From assembly GCA_910583735.1 (NCBI GenBank), contig CAJTXS010000004.1, positions 39,603-103,602 on the forward strand: a DNA stretch of 64,000 bases. The letters run 5' to 3'. The notes under the pieces are model-generated. The model had not been told where the DNA came from, made no database searches, and was given only the letters and a program-made list of their open reading frames with translations. The translations under genes were made by a program, and so were the position numbers. Below are positions 41,914-53,345 of this stretch, one piece after another; position 1 is the stretch's first letter, and every line of letters starts with the position of its first letter. Source of the DNA: an uncultured Christensenella sp. GTDB taxonomy: Bacteria > Bacillota > Clostridia > Christensenellales > UBA3700.

Positions 41914-42204
41914 TTACACCAAGCTCTCGAAGAAGGATATAGCCTTGCTGTCGGACTCGAGAATGACGATTGCCTTCTTGTAGGAAGCCGTCATGCCCTC
42001 GCTCCTGCCCCTTCTCTTCTTCTTGCCGTTTACGTTCATAGTATTTACTTTAGCCACCTTTACGCCGAACACTGCCTCGACCGCTCTCTTAACGTCGGTC
42101 TTGGTAGCGGTCTTTGCGACCTTGAAGGTATATCTCTTGTCGGCTACGCCGTCCATAGACTTCTCCGACATGATCGGCTCGATGATTATATCGTAATTAT
42201 TCAT
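41914..42204 (-). CDS. rplW: Ribosomal protein L23
   Basis: 96 residues: DIIIEPIMSEKSMDGVADKRYTFKVAKTATKTDVKRAVEAVFGVKVAKVNTMNVNGKKKRRGR and the usual short end. It lies at the tunnel exit, where trigger factor and SRP dock. The start overlaps the rplD stop by four bases (ATGA). Confidence 0.98.
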   Translation of the reverse strand: MNNYDIIIEPIMSEKSMDGVADKRYTFKVAKTATKTDVKRAVEAVFGVKVAKVNTMNVNGKKKRRGRSEGMTASYKKAIVILESDSKAISFFESLV

Positions 42205-42827
42205 GCCTTGTATGCCTCCTCTATAAGCGCGACAGCCTCTTTAGTCACGATGCACTTGCCGCCGGCAACCAAATCGTATACGTTGACAAGGCTTGCCTCT
42301 GTGACGCTCGCGCCCTGAATGTTGCGCGCTGCGAGCACTGCGTTGTTGTCGTTGTTTGCCGTCACGATAAGCACCTTCTTGTCCTCGAGATTAAAGCTCT
42401 TGAGCATAGCGGCTACGAGCTTAGTCTTAGCCTCCGCGAGCTCGAGAGAGTCGAGTACGATGAAGTCGTTGTCTCTTACCTTGGCGGAGAGAGCGCTAAT
42501 TGTAGCCAGTCTCTTCATCTTCTTATTGATCTTCTGAGAGAAGTCTCTGGGCTTGGGAGCGAACACGACGCCGCCCTTGGTCCACTGAGGGGAACGGATG
42601 GAGCCCTGTCTTGCTCTGCCGGTGCCTTTCTGTCTCCAAGGCTTCTTGCCGCCGCCTCTTACTTCGCTGCGGGTAAGGGTGCTCTTGGTGCCCTGTCTCT
42701 TATTGGCGAGCTGAGCTACTACTACCTGATGTATAAGAGCCTCGTTATAGTCTGCGCCGAATACCTCGTCGCTGAGCTCGAGCGTGCCGACTTTCTTAGC
42801 GGCGGTATTATACGTATCTACTTTCAT
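42201..42827 (-). CDS. rplD: Ribosomal protein L4
   Basis: 208 residues: EVFGADYNEALIHQVVVAQLANKRQGTKSTLTRSEVRGGGKKPWRQKGTGRARQGSIRSPQWTKGGVVFAPKPRDFSQKINKKMKRLA is the extended loop and core. In E. coli L4 represses its own operon through the S10 leader. The leader here has hairpins, but a conserved L4 site cannot be recognised by eye. Confidence 0.98.
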   Translation of the reverse strand: MKVDTYNTAAKKVGTLELSDEVFGADYNEALIHQVVVAQLANKRQGTKSTLTRSEVRGGGKKPWRQKGTGRARQGSIRSPQWTKGGVVFAPKPRDFSQKINKKMKRLATISALSAKVRDNDFIVLDSLELAEAKTKLVAAMLKSFNLEDKKVLIVTANNDNNAVLAARNIQGASVTEASLVNVYDLVAGGKCIVTKEAVALIEEAYKA

Positions 42828-42838
42828 TGTAATCTCCT

Positions 42839-43468
42839 TTACGCCTTAACGCCGTTCTTAACGATTACGACGCTGCCCTTAGGTCCGGGTACCGCGCCTT
42901 TGATAAGAATGAGATTGCGTTCCTTATCGACTTTTACAACTGTAAGGTTCTGTACGGTAACTCTCTCGTTACCCAGGTGTCCGGACATCTTCTTGTTCTT
43001 GAACACTCTGGAGGGAGTGGAGTTAGCGCTCATGGAGCCTACGCCCCTGTGATATCCCGAGCCGTGCGCCTTAGGTCCGATGTGATGATTCCATCTCTTG
43101 ACCGCGCCTGCGAATCCCTTACCTTTGGACGTGCCGGTAACGTCGACCTTCTCGCCTTCGGTAAAGACGTCGCACTTGATCTCGTCGCCTACCTTGTAGC
43201 CCGAGCAATCCGCCAGTCTGAATTCCCTAAGATGACGCATAGGCGTTACCTTGGCGACTGCGAAGTGTCCCTTAACGGGCTTGTTCACGTTCTTGTCCTT
43301 GATAGAGCCGTAAGCTACCTGTATTGCCTGATAGCCGTCCTTTTCCGTCGTCTTAAGCTGTACGACGGGGCAGGGTCCTGCCTCCACCACGGTCACGGGT
43401 ATAACTTTTCCGTCCGCGGTAAATACCTGGCTCATACCCAACTTAGTTCCAATGATTGCTTTATTCAT
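42839..43468 (-). CDS. rplC: Ribosomal protein L3
   Basis: 209 residues: MNKAIIGTKLGMSQVFTADGKVIPVTVVEAGPCPVVQLKTTEKDGYQAIQVAYG, and FAGAVKRWNHHIGPKAHGSGYHRGVGSMSANSTPSRVFKNKKMSGHLGNERVTVQNLTVVKVD. The long loop reaches to the peptidyl-transferase centre. Typical in all respects. Confidence 0.98.
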   Translation of the reverse strand: MNKAIIGTKLGMSQVFTADGKVIPVTVVEAGPCPVVQLKTTEKDGYQAIQVAYGSIKDKNVNKPVKGHFAVAKVTPMRHLREFRLADCSGYKVGDEIKCDVFTEGEKVDVTGTSKGKGFAGAVKRWNHHIGPKAHGSGYHRGVGSMSANSTPSRVFKNKKMSGHLGNERVTVQNLTVVKVDKERNLILIKGAVPGPKGSVVIVKNGVKA

Positions 43469-43519
43469 ACGATAAAGTTCACCTCCGATTATTTTCCGTC
43501 TTTACAGACGCTTGCTTGC

Positions 43520-43825
43520 TTATAACTTAATGCTTATGTCCACGCCTGCGGGCAAATCGAGCTTCATGAGCGCGTCTACCGACTTAGCAGTGGGGTTGTA
43601 TATATCAATCAGTCTCTTGTGCGTACGCAGTTCGAACTGCTCGCGGCTGTCCTTATACTTGTGAGGCGCGCGCAATACTGTTACTATCTCCTTATCCGTG
43701 GGGAGGGGTACGGGACCCGATACTTTTACGTCGAAACGCTTAACCGTATCGATGATCTTCTCCGCAGCCGCGTCGATAAGAGAGTGATCGTAAGCTTTGA
43801 GCTTGATTCTGATTTTACCTGCCAT
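43520..43825 (-). CDS. rpsJ: Ribosomal protein S10
   Basis: 101 residues: IRIKLKAYDHSLIDAAAEKIIDTVKRFDVKVSGPVPLPTDKEIVTVLRAPHKYKDSREQFELRTHKRLIDIYNPTAKSVDALMKLDLPAGVDISIKL. First gene of the whole operon, with AGGAG 9 nt before ATG. In many bacteria it also joins NusB in antitermination. Confidence 0.98.
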   Translation of the reverse strand: MAGKIRIKLKAYDHSLIDAAAEKIIDTVKRFDVKVSGPVPLPTDKEIVTVLRAPHKYKDSREQFELRTHKRLIDIYNPTAKSVDALMKLDLPAGVDISIKL

Positions 43826-44009
43826 GTTCCTTTTCTCCTTCCTAACTCTTGTTTTTGGGCTTCCGCGCCCGGGTGTTTCACATCGTCCGATTTAATATGC
43901 GGCTCGCGCCGCAATGAGTTAGTTGCCCGTATTCCGAGCATCGGTATTGCGAAAACTATCCGTATTAACGGTAACCTCCCGCGCACTCCGAGCCAGACAA
44001 TGCTTATTT
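43826..44009 (-). promoter_or_regulatory. 5' leader of the S10 operon
   Basis: About 175 nt of untranslated leader. It holds small GC-rich hairpins on the minus strand: GCGGC-GCGA-GCCGC (around 43895-43910) and GGGC-GCGGAA-GCCC followed by AAAAACAAG (around 43855-43870). Leaders of this operon often carry ribosomal-protein control structures; which protein would bind here is not clear. Confidence 0.55.
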
Positions 44010-44038
44010 ATTTTACATTAACGCTTAAATATAGTCAA
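44010..44038 (-). promoter_or_regulatory. Promoter of the S10-spc-alpha operon
   Basis: On the minus strand TTGACT (44033-44038), a 17-bp spacer, TAAAAT (44010-44015). No other strong promoter is apparent within the following 15.6 kb of ribosomal genes. Confidence 0.85.
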
Positions 44039-44078
44039 ATCGAGCCGTTTATATCAATGTAAAATCTTTGTAAAATAA

Positions 44079-44117
44079 TTGCGGAAGGCCATTATATAAA
44101 CATGTCGACCTTCCGCA
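44079..44117 (-). terminator. Terminator of the surface protein gene
   Basis: GCGGAAGG (44081-44088) pairs with CCTTCCGC (44109-44116); on the minus strand AATTATTTTAC follows. It isolates the surface gene from the S10 promoter 40 bp further on. Confidence 0.65.
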
Positions 44118-44240
44118 TTTACTTATAACCGAGCTAACTTATTGGCTTTAACGGTAATAGATTGCTTGTCCGCAGCTCGGAGATTGCCTCCTGCCGATAT
44201 CTATCGCATAGCTTTCGCTGTAACAGATTTTTCTCTGCCG

Positions 44241-47200
44241 TCAATCTTCGATATCGTCGCCGTTATTGACGTCCCTGCTCTCGCCTTCCTCTCTTCTGCG
44301 GATCACTTCTCTGAGATATTTACGCTCTCTCGAGTTGCCCGCGATGATTACTCCCGCCATGAGTATACATATGCCAAGCAATCCGCCTATTGCCGCTACC
44401 GTAATGATATATAACTTCTTCTTGACATACTCGCCGCCGTCGAAGTCGCCGCCCATAGGTCCGCTTATGCTGCCCGCTCTCACCGTAAAGCTCGCGCTTA
44501 AGTCCCCGTAGCTGACCGTGATTGTATTGTCGCCCTCCGTTAGCGCTTCCTTAGGCGCGTAGGTATAGTCGTTGACGTTAATCTCCGCCCTCTCGCCGTC
44601 GGGATATATGCCGTATACTATCATGCCCGTAGCGTTGAACTGCTCGCCTATAGTGTAGCTGCTCTTGTAATTGCCGCCTATCTCTATGCGGATTATCTTA
44701 TACTCGCCGTCTCCGTTGTCGTCTACTATAATATTGTAGCTAACGCTCTCGAGACACTCGCCGTCTATGCCGTACAGCGTGTTGTCCACCTTTATCCTTA
44801 CGCTGTAGCTGCCCGTCCACTCGGACGTTATCGGATTGCCGTCCGCGTCTACGTACTCTATCTCTATATCGGTAAGTATCTCGCCGTCCGCGCTGTCTTT
44901 CCTTGCCACTGCTTTGGGATGTTGCACGCCTCCGCTGTACTTAAGCGAGCCGCCGTCCGTAAAGACATTGCCCTCGCTATCCGTCCACTCTATAAATATC
45001 AATGTCATTCCTACGCCCAGCACTATGTCGAACGTCACGCTTTCGCTGCCTGCCGTGAGCGTATAGTTGAGATAGTTGGGGTCGTCTCTCGATATGGCTG
45101 CCGTTATGCTATATCCCTTATGCACCTTACTCGCATTGCTGTCTCCCGTGTATACGAAAGCCACTTGCTCGCCGTTGCACCCGGCTATCGTCGCTATGGG
45201 ATGCTTTACGCTGCCGTCGTAGGTAAACGACCTCTTGCCCCATATCACCGCGCGCTCCAGCGGAGTAATATTCCACTCGATATTGATATAGTTCTCCTGC
45301 CTGCCGTCCGACCACTCGTAATTACTGTTCTTAAGTACGAGGTTGAGCACGTAGCCGTCTATACTCACGTTGCGCGCCATGTATCCCGCCGCATCCGTAT
45401 ACTTAGCGTCGTAATTACTGAGACATTGCCTTATGTCCTGCTCCTCGCCGTTGTATACCGCCTCCCTGCTGAGGATAGGCACTTCCACTCTGCGCTTGGC
45501 GATTGTATACTCATAGTCCGGATTGACTATCGTATAGCCCAAATCCGCCTGTCCCGTTGCATCCAGTATGCTTACGCTCACCTTATACGTGTCCGCATTG
45601 GTAGGATTGTTCTCCGCCCTGCCTGCCGAGTTGAATATCGCATACTTGATAAGCCCCGACGGCACCGGCACTCTCTCGCCGCCTGCGCCTGTAGTATAGA
45701 ATACCGCGGTAGGCTTGATTACTTCTCCGCTGTACTCGTACGCACTCAAAAACTCCGTACCGCTCGCGTCCGTCCATCTCACTTCCACCGTAAGCGTCTT
45801 GTTGCCGTAGTCGATGACTACGCTCTCTACCGAGGCAAACGCGCCCGTTACTCCGTTATCCTTATCCTCTTCTACCGACGCATACCTGAACACATATGTG
45901 CCTCGTCTCGGCTTGGTATTCTCATCAGCCTTATCCCACAGCGTGGACGTGGACGCTCTGTACTCCATCTTGTCCGTAGGTCCGTTGCCGTTAAGATACT
46001 CCTCGCTGTCAATGTCATACTCGATTATCGGCGCCGCGGGACGCGCAGGGATAGTAAGTACAGCCTCTTTAGACTTGAACATACCTACATCAGCCGCATA
46101 CCACGCTCTAAGCGTCTTAGACGTCCTATCCGGATTTAAGTCTACAAGATTGCCGTTGCCTTTAACGGGCGCATCAAAGCCAGTAATCGTATACATCATT
46201 TTGGAAGTGACAGGCTGCCCTGTCTTTTCCGTCTTGTAATCGATGCTCAGCTCGGGCGCAGCTCTCCGCGCAGGTATAAGCAGCTCCTCTATATCGCTGC
46301 GGAATGCCGTGCCCGCTATAGCCGACACATAATAATATATCTTATTCTCAGTCTGTCCTTGCTCTACTACATATCCGCCCGAGCCGAGGTCGAGCGATAC
46401 TGCCGAACCCGCTACGCTGTAACTATCATTATCCGCAGGCGCGCTCGTACCTATATAATAGCTGTAGCCGTCTCCTATGCTCACACTCTCCTTCTCGTAG
46501 TCTATAGACATGTCACTCGCCGTCTGCCTTTTAGGTATAATCAGGCTGTACTCCCCGCTATCCTCAATATAGTCCGTATGCGACGCGGGCACTTTGTATC
46601 TAAAGCTCACTGCCCCGCCTACCATAATGACATCGGGTATCTTCATATCTACTACAGCTTGCCAGTTACCGCTTTCGTCCTTGTATTGCAGCCACGGTCT
46701 CCTATCCTGTCCGTTGACAGTGGGATTGGCGGGAATTAGCTTCTCGTTTATGTAATCTATACTCAATATAGGCGCAAGTTGCGACGCCTTGGTCACTGTG
46801 TACGTATACTCCATTCCGCTCGCAAGCGGCATAATATAATTCTGCTTAAGTAACGCGTCCGCGTCGCTTGACGAATTCTTGCTCACTATCTCCGCCTTTA
46901 TCTTGTGCGCGCCCGCAATATCCAGTTTATCATTATCCGAGCTACCGTCATAAGTTAGCTGTACGTCTAAATCGTCTATTGCAACTCCGCCGCCTATAGT
47001 AGGCTTACACTTCTGCAAATCCGCAAGCAGCGTACTTGTCCATACGTAAGAGCTCTGTATACCCTTCCATGTCAAAGTAAGCTGCCTCGGTTTAATCTTC
47101 CATACTATATCCCTCGCCACATTGCCCGCAGCCGTTGTCCAGCCGCCCGAACCGTCGTCTATAGCCCACTTAAGCGGCGCGGGCAGAGTTACTTTTGCCT

Positions 47201-48434
47201 TGTAATCGCCGGCATTCCTTTCACTTAGCTGAGACGCGGAGTCCAATTGCATGACGGGATAATATTCACCCTTATTTGTAAGCAATGCTTGTATACTGTG
47301 CGTCGTGCCGTCATACCCCACTTCCGCAGTGGGCAGCTTATATACCGCCGCATTGTTGACAGCCGTCAAGTTCAAGTGCAGCGCGGGACGGACGGCATAG
47401 CTATAAATTACATACTGGGAAGTACAAGAGTCCCCCGCCGCACTCAAGTATGCCGCGGTATGAGCGCCCGAGCCGAGTCCGGAGCGGAGCCATGAAACTG
47501 TCGAATTAGATCGTTGATTGTCCGATAATGCCCAGATACCGTTTACTGTGCTACTTTGACCTGTTTCTGTCAATGACGGCAGCCACATGTAGTCATCTTT
47601 CCAATCTGCATACCCGTTCTTGCTCGAGTAGTCCATGTTTATATTGCTGCCCGTATACCATTTTATTATTCCGCTTGGAGTTTCGTACGCATCATTTGCC
47701 AGGGTGTAACCTATAAGGCCTATCGTTCCTCCCGCATTTTGATTTTGATTGCTCTGATATTCCACTGCAGACGGCTTCGCGATAAAATCCGTCAGCGAAC
47801 CCTCTACCGACGGCATTGTAAATCTTGCATATTTATGGTCTTTATCCTGTTCCACCTTTGTCAACTCCGTAGCTCCTTGTGTAGCCACATATCCGTTGCC
47901 GCCGCTATTAAGCGCGCCCGCTCTTACAAAGCTAGTGCTGTACATGTTGGAGGGATATTCATATATCGTCTCGGTGGTATACCATGTACCCCACTGATGC
48001 ATATCTGCCGACGAGGCAAGCCACAATGTCGCTATAGTGTTGCCCGATGTGTCCTTGGTGAGATGAGTGACCGTCCACTCCATATCGCCGAACATTACCG
48101 CGATATCTTTGCCGCCCGCAGCGCGTATATCCGCAGATGTGATCTGTCCGCTTCCCGTCATCATGGCATTGATATCGGCTATCGTCGCGTTGGCATTGCC
48201 TGTGATAGCCGCGTATAACTTACTTAAGTTCTCGCCTTCAAAATGCTTGGTATTGCTGACAGTGTCTACGCCTTTATATATTTCCTCTATTCTTACGACT
48301 GTTTCGTTGCTGCCCGAGGTGTCCATTGCGTAAGTACCTCTATCAGAATATGCAAAATAAACGCTACAGCAAAGCATTGCCGCGCATATTAAAGCGATCA
48401 ATAACACTAAGCATTTATTCTTACTTGCAGTCAT
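44241..48434 (-). CDS. Large membrane-anchored surface protein with Ig-like/MBG-type repeats
   Basis: 1397 residues with AGGATATTAA before the ATG. Residues ~8-28 (CLVLLIALICAAMLCCSVYFAY) form a signal sequence. About 100-360 resembles the DUF6273 type (VMFGDMEWTVTHL, TLWLASSADMHQWGTWY, YSYAVRPALHLNL). From ~370 on there are several Ig-like/MBG-type modules (KPRQLTLTWKG, VGYDGTTHSIQALL and similar phrases, repeatedly). About 1270-1340 is a Big_3-type domain (SSYTIGEQFNATGMIVYGIYPDG). Residues ~1342-1365 form a membrane helix followed by a charged cytoplasmic tail. It is a cell-surface adhesin-like or structural protein. No LPxTG. Expression is probably switched by the inverted-repeat region at 48472-48646. 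Confidence 0.85.
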   Translation of the reverse strand: MTASKNKCLVLLIALICAAMLCCSVYFAYSDRGTYAMDTSGSNETVVRIEEIYKGVDTVSNTKHFEGENLSKLYAAITGNANATIADINAMMTGSGQITSADIRAAGGKDIAVMFGDMEWTVTHLTKDTSGNTIATLWLASSADMHQWGTWYTTETIYEYPSNMYSTSFVRAGALNSGGNGYVATQGATELTKVEQDKDHKYARFTMPSVEGSLTDFIAKPSAVEYQSNQNQNAGGTIGLIGYTLANDAYETPSGIIKWYTGSNINMDYSSKNGYADWKDDYMWLPSLTETGQSSTVNGIWALSDNQRSNSTVSWLRSGLGSGAHTAAYLSAAGDSCTSQYVIYSYAVRPALHLNLTAVNNAAVYKLPTAEVGYDGTTHSIQALLTNKGEYYPVMQLDSASQLSERNAGDYKAKVTLPAPLKWAIDDGSGGWTTAAGNVARDIVWKIKPRQLTLTWKGIQSSYVWTSTLLADLQKCKPTIGGGVAIDDLDVQLTYDGSSDNDKLDIAGAHKIKAEIVSKNSSSDADALLKQNYIMPLASGMEYTYTVTKASQLAPILSIDYINEKLIPANPTVNGQDRRPWLQYKDESGNWQAVVDMKIPDVIMVGGAVSFRYKVPASHTDYIEDSGEYSLIIPKRQTASDMSIDYEKESVSIGDGYSYYIGTSAPADNDSYSVAGSAVSLDLGSGGYVVEQGQTENKIYYYVSAIAGTAFRSDIEELLIPARRAAPELSIDYKTEKTGQPVTSKMMYTITGFDAPVKGNGNLVDLNPDRTSKTLRAWYAADVGMFKSKEAVLTIPARPAAPIIEYDIDSEEYLNGNGPTDKMEYRASTSTLWDKADENTKPRRGTYVFRYASVEEDKDNGVTGAFASVESVVIDYGNKTLTVEVRWTDASGTEFLSAYEYSGEVIKPTAVFYTTGAGGERVPVPSGLIKYAIFNSAGRAENNPTNADTYKVSVSILDATGQADLGYTIVNPDYEYTIAKRRVEVPILSREAVYNGEEQDIRQCLSNYDAKYTDAAGYMARNVSIDGYVLNLVLKNSNYEWSDGRQENYINIEWNITPLERAVIWGKRSFTYDGSVKHPIATIAGCNGEQVAFVYTGDSNASKVHKGYSITAAISRDDPNYLNYTLTAGSESVTFDIVLGVGMTLIFIEWTDSEGNVFTDGGSLKYSGGVQHPKAVARKDSADGEILTDIEIEYVDADGNPITSEWTGSYSVRIKVDNTLYGIDGECLESVSYNIIVDDNGDGEYKIIRIEIGGNYKSSYTIGEQFNATGMIVYGIYPDGERAEINVNDYTYAPKEALTEGDNTITVSYGDLSASFTVRAGSISGPMGGDFDGGEYVKKKLYIITVAAIGGLLGICILMAGVIIAGNSRERKYLREVIRRREEGESRDVNNGDDIED

Positions 48435-48471
48435 TTAATATCCTGAAAATGTATTTTTTTGTCATTGGTAA

Positions 48472-48498
48472 GTGGACCTATTAACATAATAGGTCCAC
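48472..48498. repeat. Inverted repeat, left copy (IR-L) of a putative invertible promoter
   Basis: GTGGACCTATTA, centre ACA, TAATAGGTCCAC: a near-perfect dyad with 12-bp arms. Its inner 23 bp are the exact reverse complement of 48623-48645, the centres being ACA and TGT. It lies 38 bp upstream of the surface protein start codon. Confidence 0.9.
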
Positions 48499-48579
48499 AG
48501 TTTACACTGCAAAAAGTTGTTTTTAATCCTGATTCAGAAATATATAGGCTGCAAGCGTGTCGAAAAATGACATTATATA

Positions 48580-48608
48580 TTGCATATATTGCTTAAAAGT
48601 ATTATAAT
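48580..48608 (+). promoter_or_regulatory. Strong promoter between the inverted repeats, pointing away from the surface gene
   Basis: TTGCAT (48580-48585), a 17-bp spacer, TATAAT (48603-48608) on the plus strand. The segment has no comparable promoter on the minus strand, where the surface gene lies. If the 48499-48622 segment inverted, this promoter would read into the surface gene with a leader of ~80 nt. Confidence 0.75.
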
Positions 48609-48622
48609 ATAGAGGATATTAA

Positions 48623-48645
48623 GGACCTATTATGTTAATAGGTCC
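48623..48645. repeat. Inverted repeat, right copy (IR-R) of a putative invertible promoter
   Basis: GGACCTATTA, centre TGT, TAATAGGTCC. Exact reverse complement of the inner 23 bp of IR-L, 126 bp away. Confidence 0.9.
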
Positions 48646-48983
48646 ATCTCATTATAGAAAAGAGTGCATTGCATTGCGCGCTCAATCCTGTACAAATCCA
48701 ACAGTTTATTATTGTTTAATCAGCCGATTAATGAGCGTGAAATTACAAGTTATAAGTTTAATTTTCTGCCATTTAAGCAATGACTATAGATTATCGTAAA
48801 TGTTATTGATTGTTAAAATCATCTTAATATAATAAAACAAAGACGATGCTTACCCCATATTGCTTGCAATGACGGACGTAAAAAATTCGTTTTGGTAAAA
48901 TCCCAACTATAAATACACATTAAAAAATCAGTCGGCAAATTGCAACCGCCGGCTACCGACAATAATTATTAATTACTTACCTG
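48646..48983. other. Intergenic stretch beyond the right inverted repeat
   Basis: About 340 AT-rich bases with no gene. In the present orientation the promoter at 48580 would transcribe into this stretch, antisense to the HTH gene at 48984. No terminator with a convincing T tail is seen here. Confidence 0.4.
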
Positions 48984-49187
48984 CTAATCAGTCAATCCGA
49001 GTAAATAGTCCGCGCCGACGCCGAGCTCCTTACATATGGAAACCAAGACGTCCAAAGACGGCTCCCGCTTGCCTGTGCAATAATTGTTAACTACGCCTTG
49101 CGACATGGATATCCGCTTGGCAAGCGCATTCTGGGATAATCCGCTTTCCGCAAGCGTCTCGACTAATCTGTCTTTGAACTTATTCAT
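48984..49187 (-). CDS. XRE-family repressor (cI-like side of a divergent HTH pair)
   Basis: 67 residues, one HTH domain: FKDRLVETLAESGLSQNALAKRISMSQGVVNNYCTGKREPSLDVLVSICKELGVGADYLLGL. The -10 TATAAT lies at 49195-49200, just 7 nt before the ATG, with no Shine-Dalgarno site, so the mRNA is probably leaderless. An operator palindrome (49198-49216) overlaps the -10, consistent with autorepression. It is divergent from a second small HTH gene at 49295. Confidence 0.88.
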   Translation of the reverse strand: MNKFKDRLVETLAESGLSQNALAKRISMSQGVVNNYCTGKREPSLDVLVSICKELGVGADYLLGLTD

Positions 49188-49197
49188 ATTATTTATT

Positions 49198-49273
49198 ATA
49201 CGGCTTGTAGCCGTATAATGATTGACAAACGGCTATAAGCCGTATATAATTAGCTAATGCTAATAGCCGTATA
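49198..49273. promoter_or_regulatory. Shared operators between the divergent HTH genes
   Basis: Operator 1 is ATACGGCT-TGT-AGCCGTAT (49198-49216), a perfect 8+8 dyad. Operator 2 is ACGGCT-ATA-AGCCGT (49229-49243), 29 bp away centre to centre. A half-site, AGCCGTAT, lies at 49264-49271. Operator 1 covers the -10 of the minus-strand gene; operator 2 lies inside the spacer of the plus-strand promoter. Confidence 0.85.
49222..49250 (+). promoter_or_regulatory. Consensus promoter of the plus-strand HTH gene
   Basis: TTGACA (49222-49227), a 17-bp spacer, TATAAT (49245-49250), a perfect sigma-A consensus. Operator 2 fills the spacer, so occupancy would shut it off. The leader to ATG 49295 is ~37 nt with AAGGAA. 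Confidence 0.9.
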
Positions 49274-49294
49274 CTTAAAAAAGGAAATATTAAA

Positions 49295-49492
49295 ATGAAT
49301 GAAATATTAAATATAAATCTAATAAATAAATATATTAACGATTACCGCTTTACTGAATGTGAATTTTGCAGTCTATGCAAAATAAGTAACGACGACTTTA
49401 ACGCATTAATGAGCGGCGCCGACTTCAATATAATTTCTCTATTCAAAATAGCAAAACAAATAAAAGCGCCTATATATCGATTATTTAAGTAA
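49295..49492 (+). CDS. Small HTH-like protein (Cro-like side of a divergent pair)
   Basis: 65 residues. The pattern of hydrophobic positions (INKYINDYRFTECEFCSLCKISNDDFNALMSG, then SLFKIAKQIKAPIYRLF) fits a compact XRE/HTH_26-type domain, although the sequence is distant. An AAGGAA site precedes the ATG. It is read from a perfect promoter that the opposite HTH protein should repress. Two small divergent HTH genes over shared operators resemble the cI/Cro switch of phages, but no phage gene is nearby. Confidence 0.65.
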   Translation: MNEILNINLINKYINDYRFTECEFCSLCKISNDDFNALMSGADFNIISLFKIAKQIKAPIYRLFK

Positions 49493-49602
49493 AAATGCGC
49501 CTTACAATATAAAAGTCCGCATACTAACATCAGCGCAATCTTTATCCGAAAATATGTAGTCTTAGCTTTATAACATATCGACAACCCGCACTTAATTGCG
49601 TA

Positions 49603-49631
49603 TAAAAAATAAGCGCGGATTAACCGCGCTT
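49603..49631 (-). terminator. Terminator of rpoBC
   Basis: AAGCGCGG pairs with CCGCGCTT on the minus strand around a TTAAT loop, followed by ATTTTTT. It lies ~30 bp after the rpoC stop. Confidence 0.9.
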
Positions 49632-49658
49632 ATCTCGTTATTAAATTGAGATGTTGGC

Positions 49659-53333
<3,675 letters not shown>

Positions 53334-53345
53334 TCTCCTACCTCC

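Noticed and set aside
43826..44009. E. coli-type L4-binding S10 leader
   Set aside because: The hairpins seen are short and do not reproduce the known L4-binding structure; only a generic leader is claimed.
48474..48496. Palindromes at 48474 and 48623 as simple transcription terminators
   Set aside because: Neither is followed by a T run on either strand, and the two being exact mutual inverses fits paired recombination sites better.
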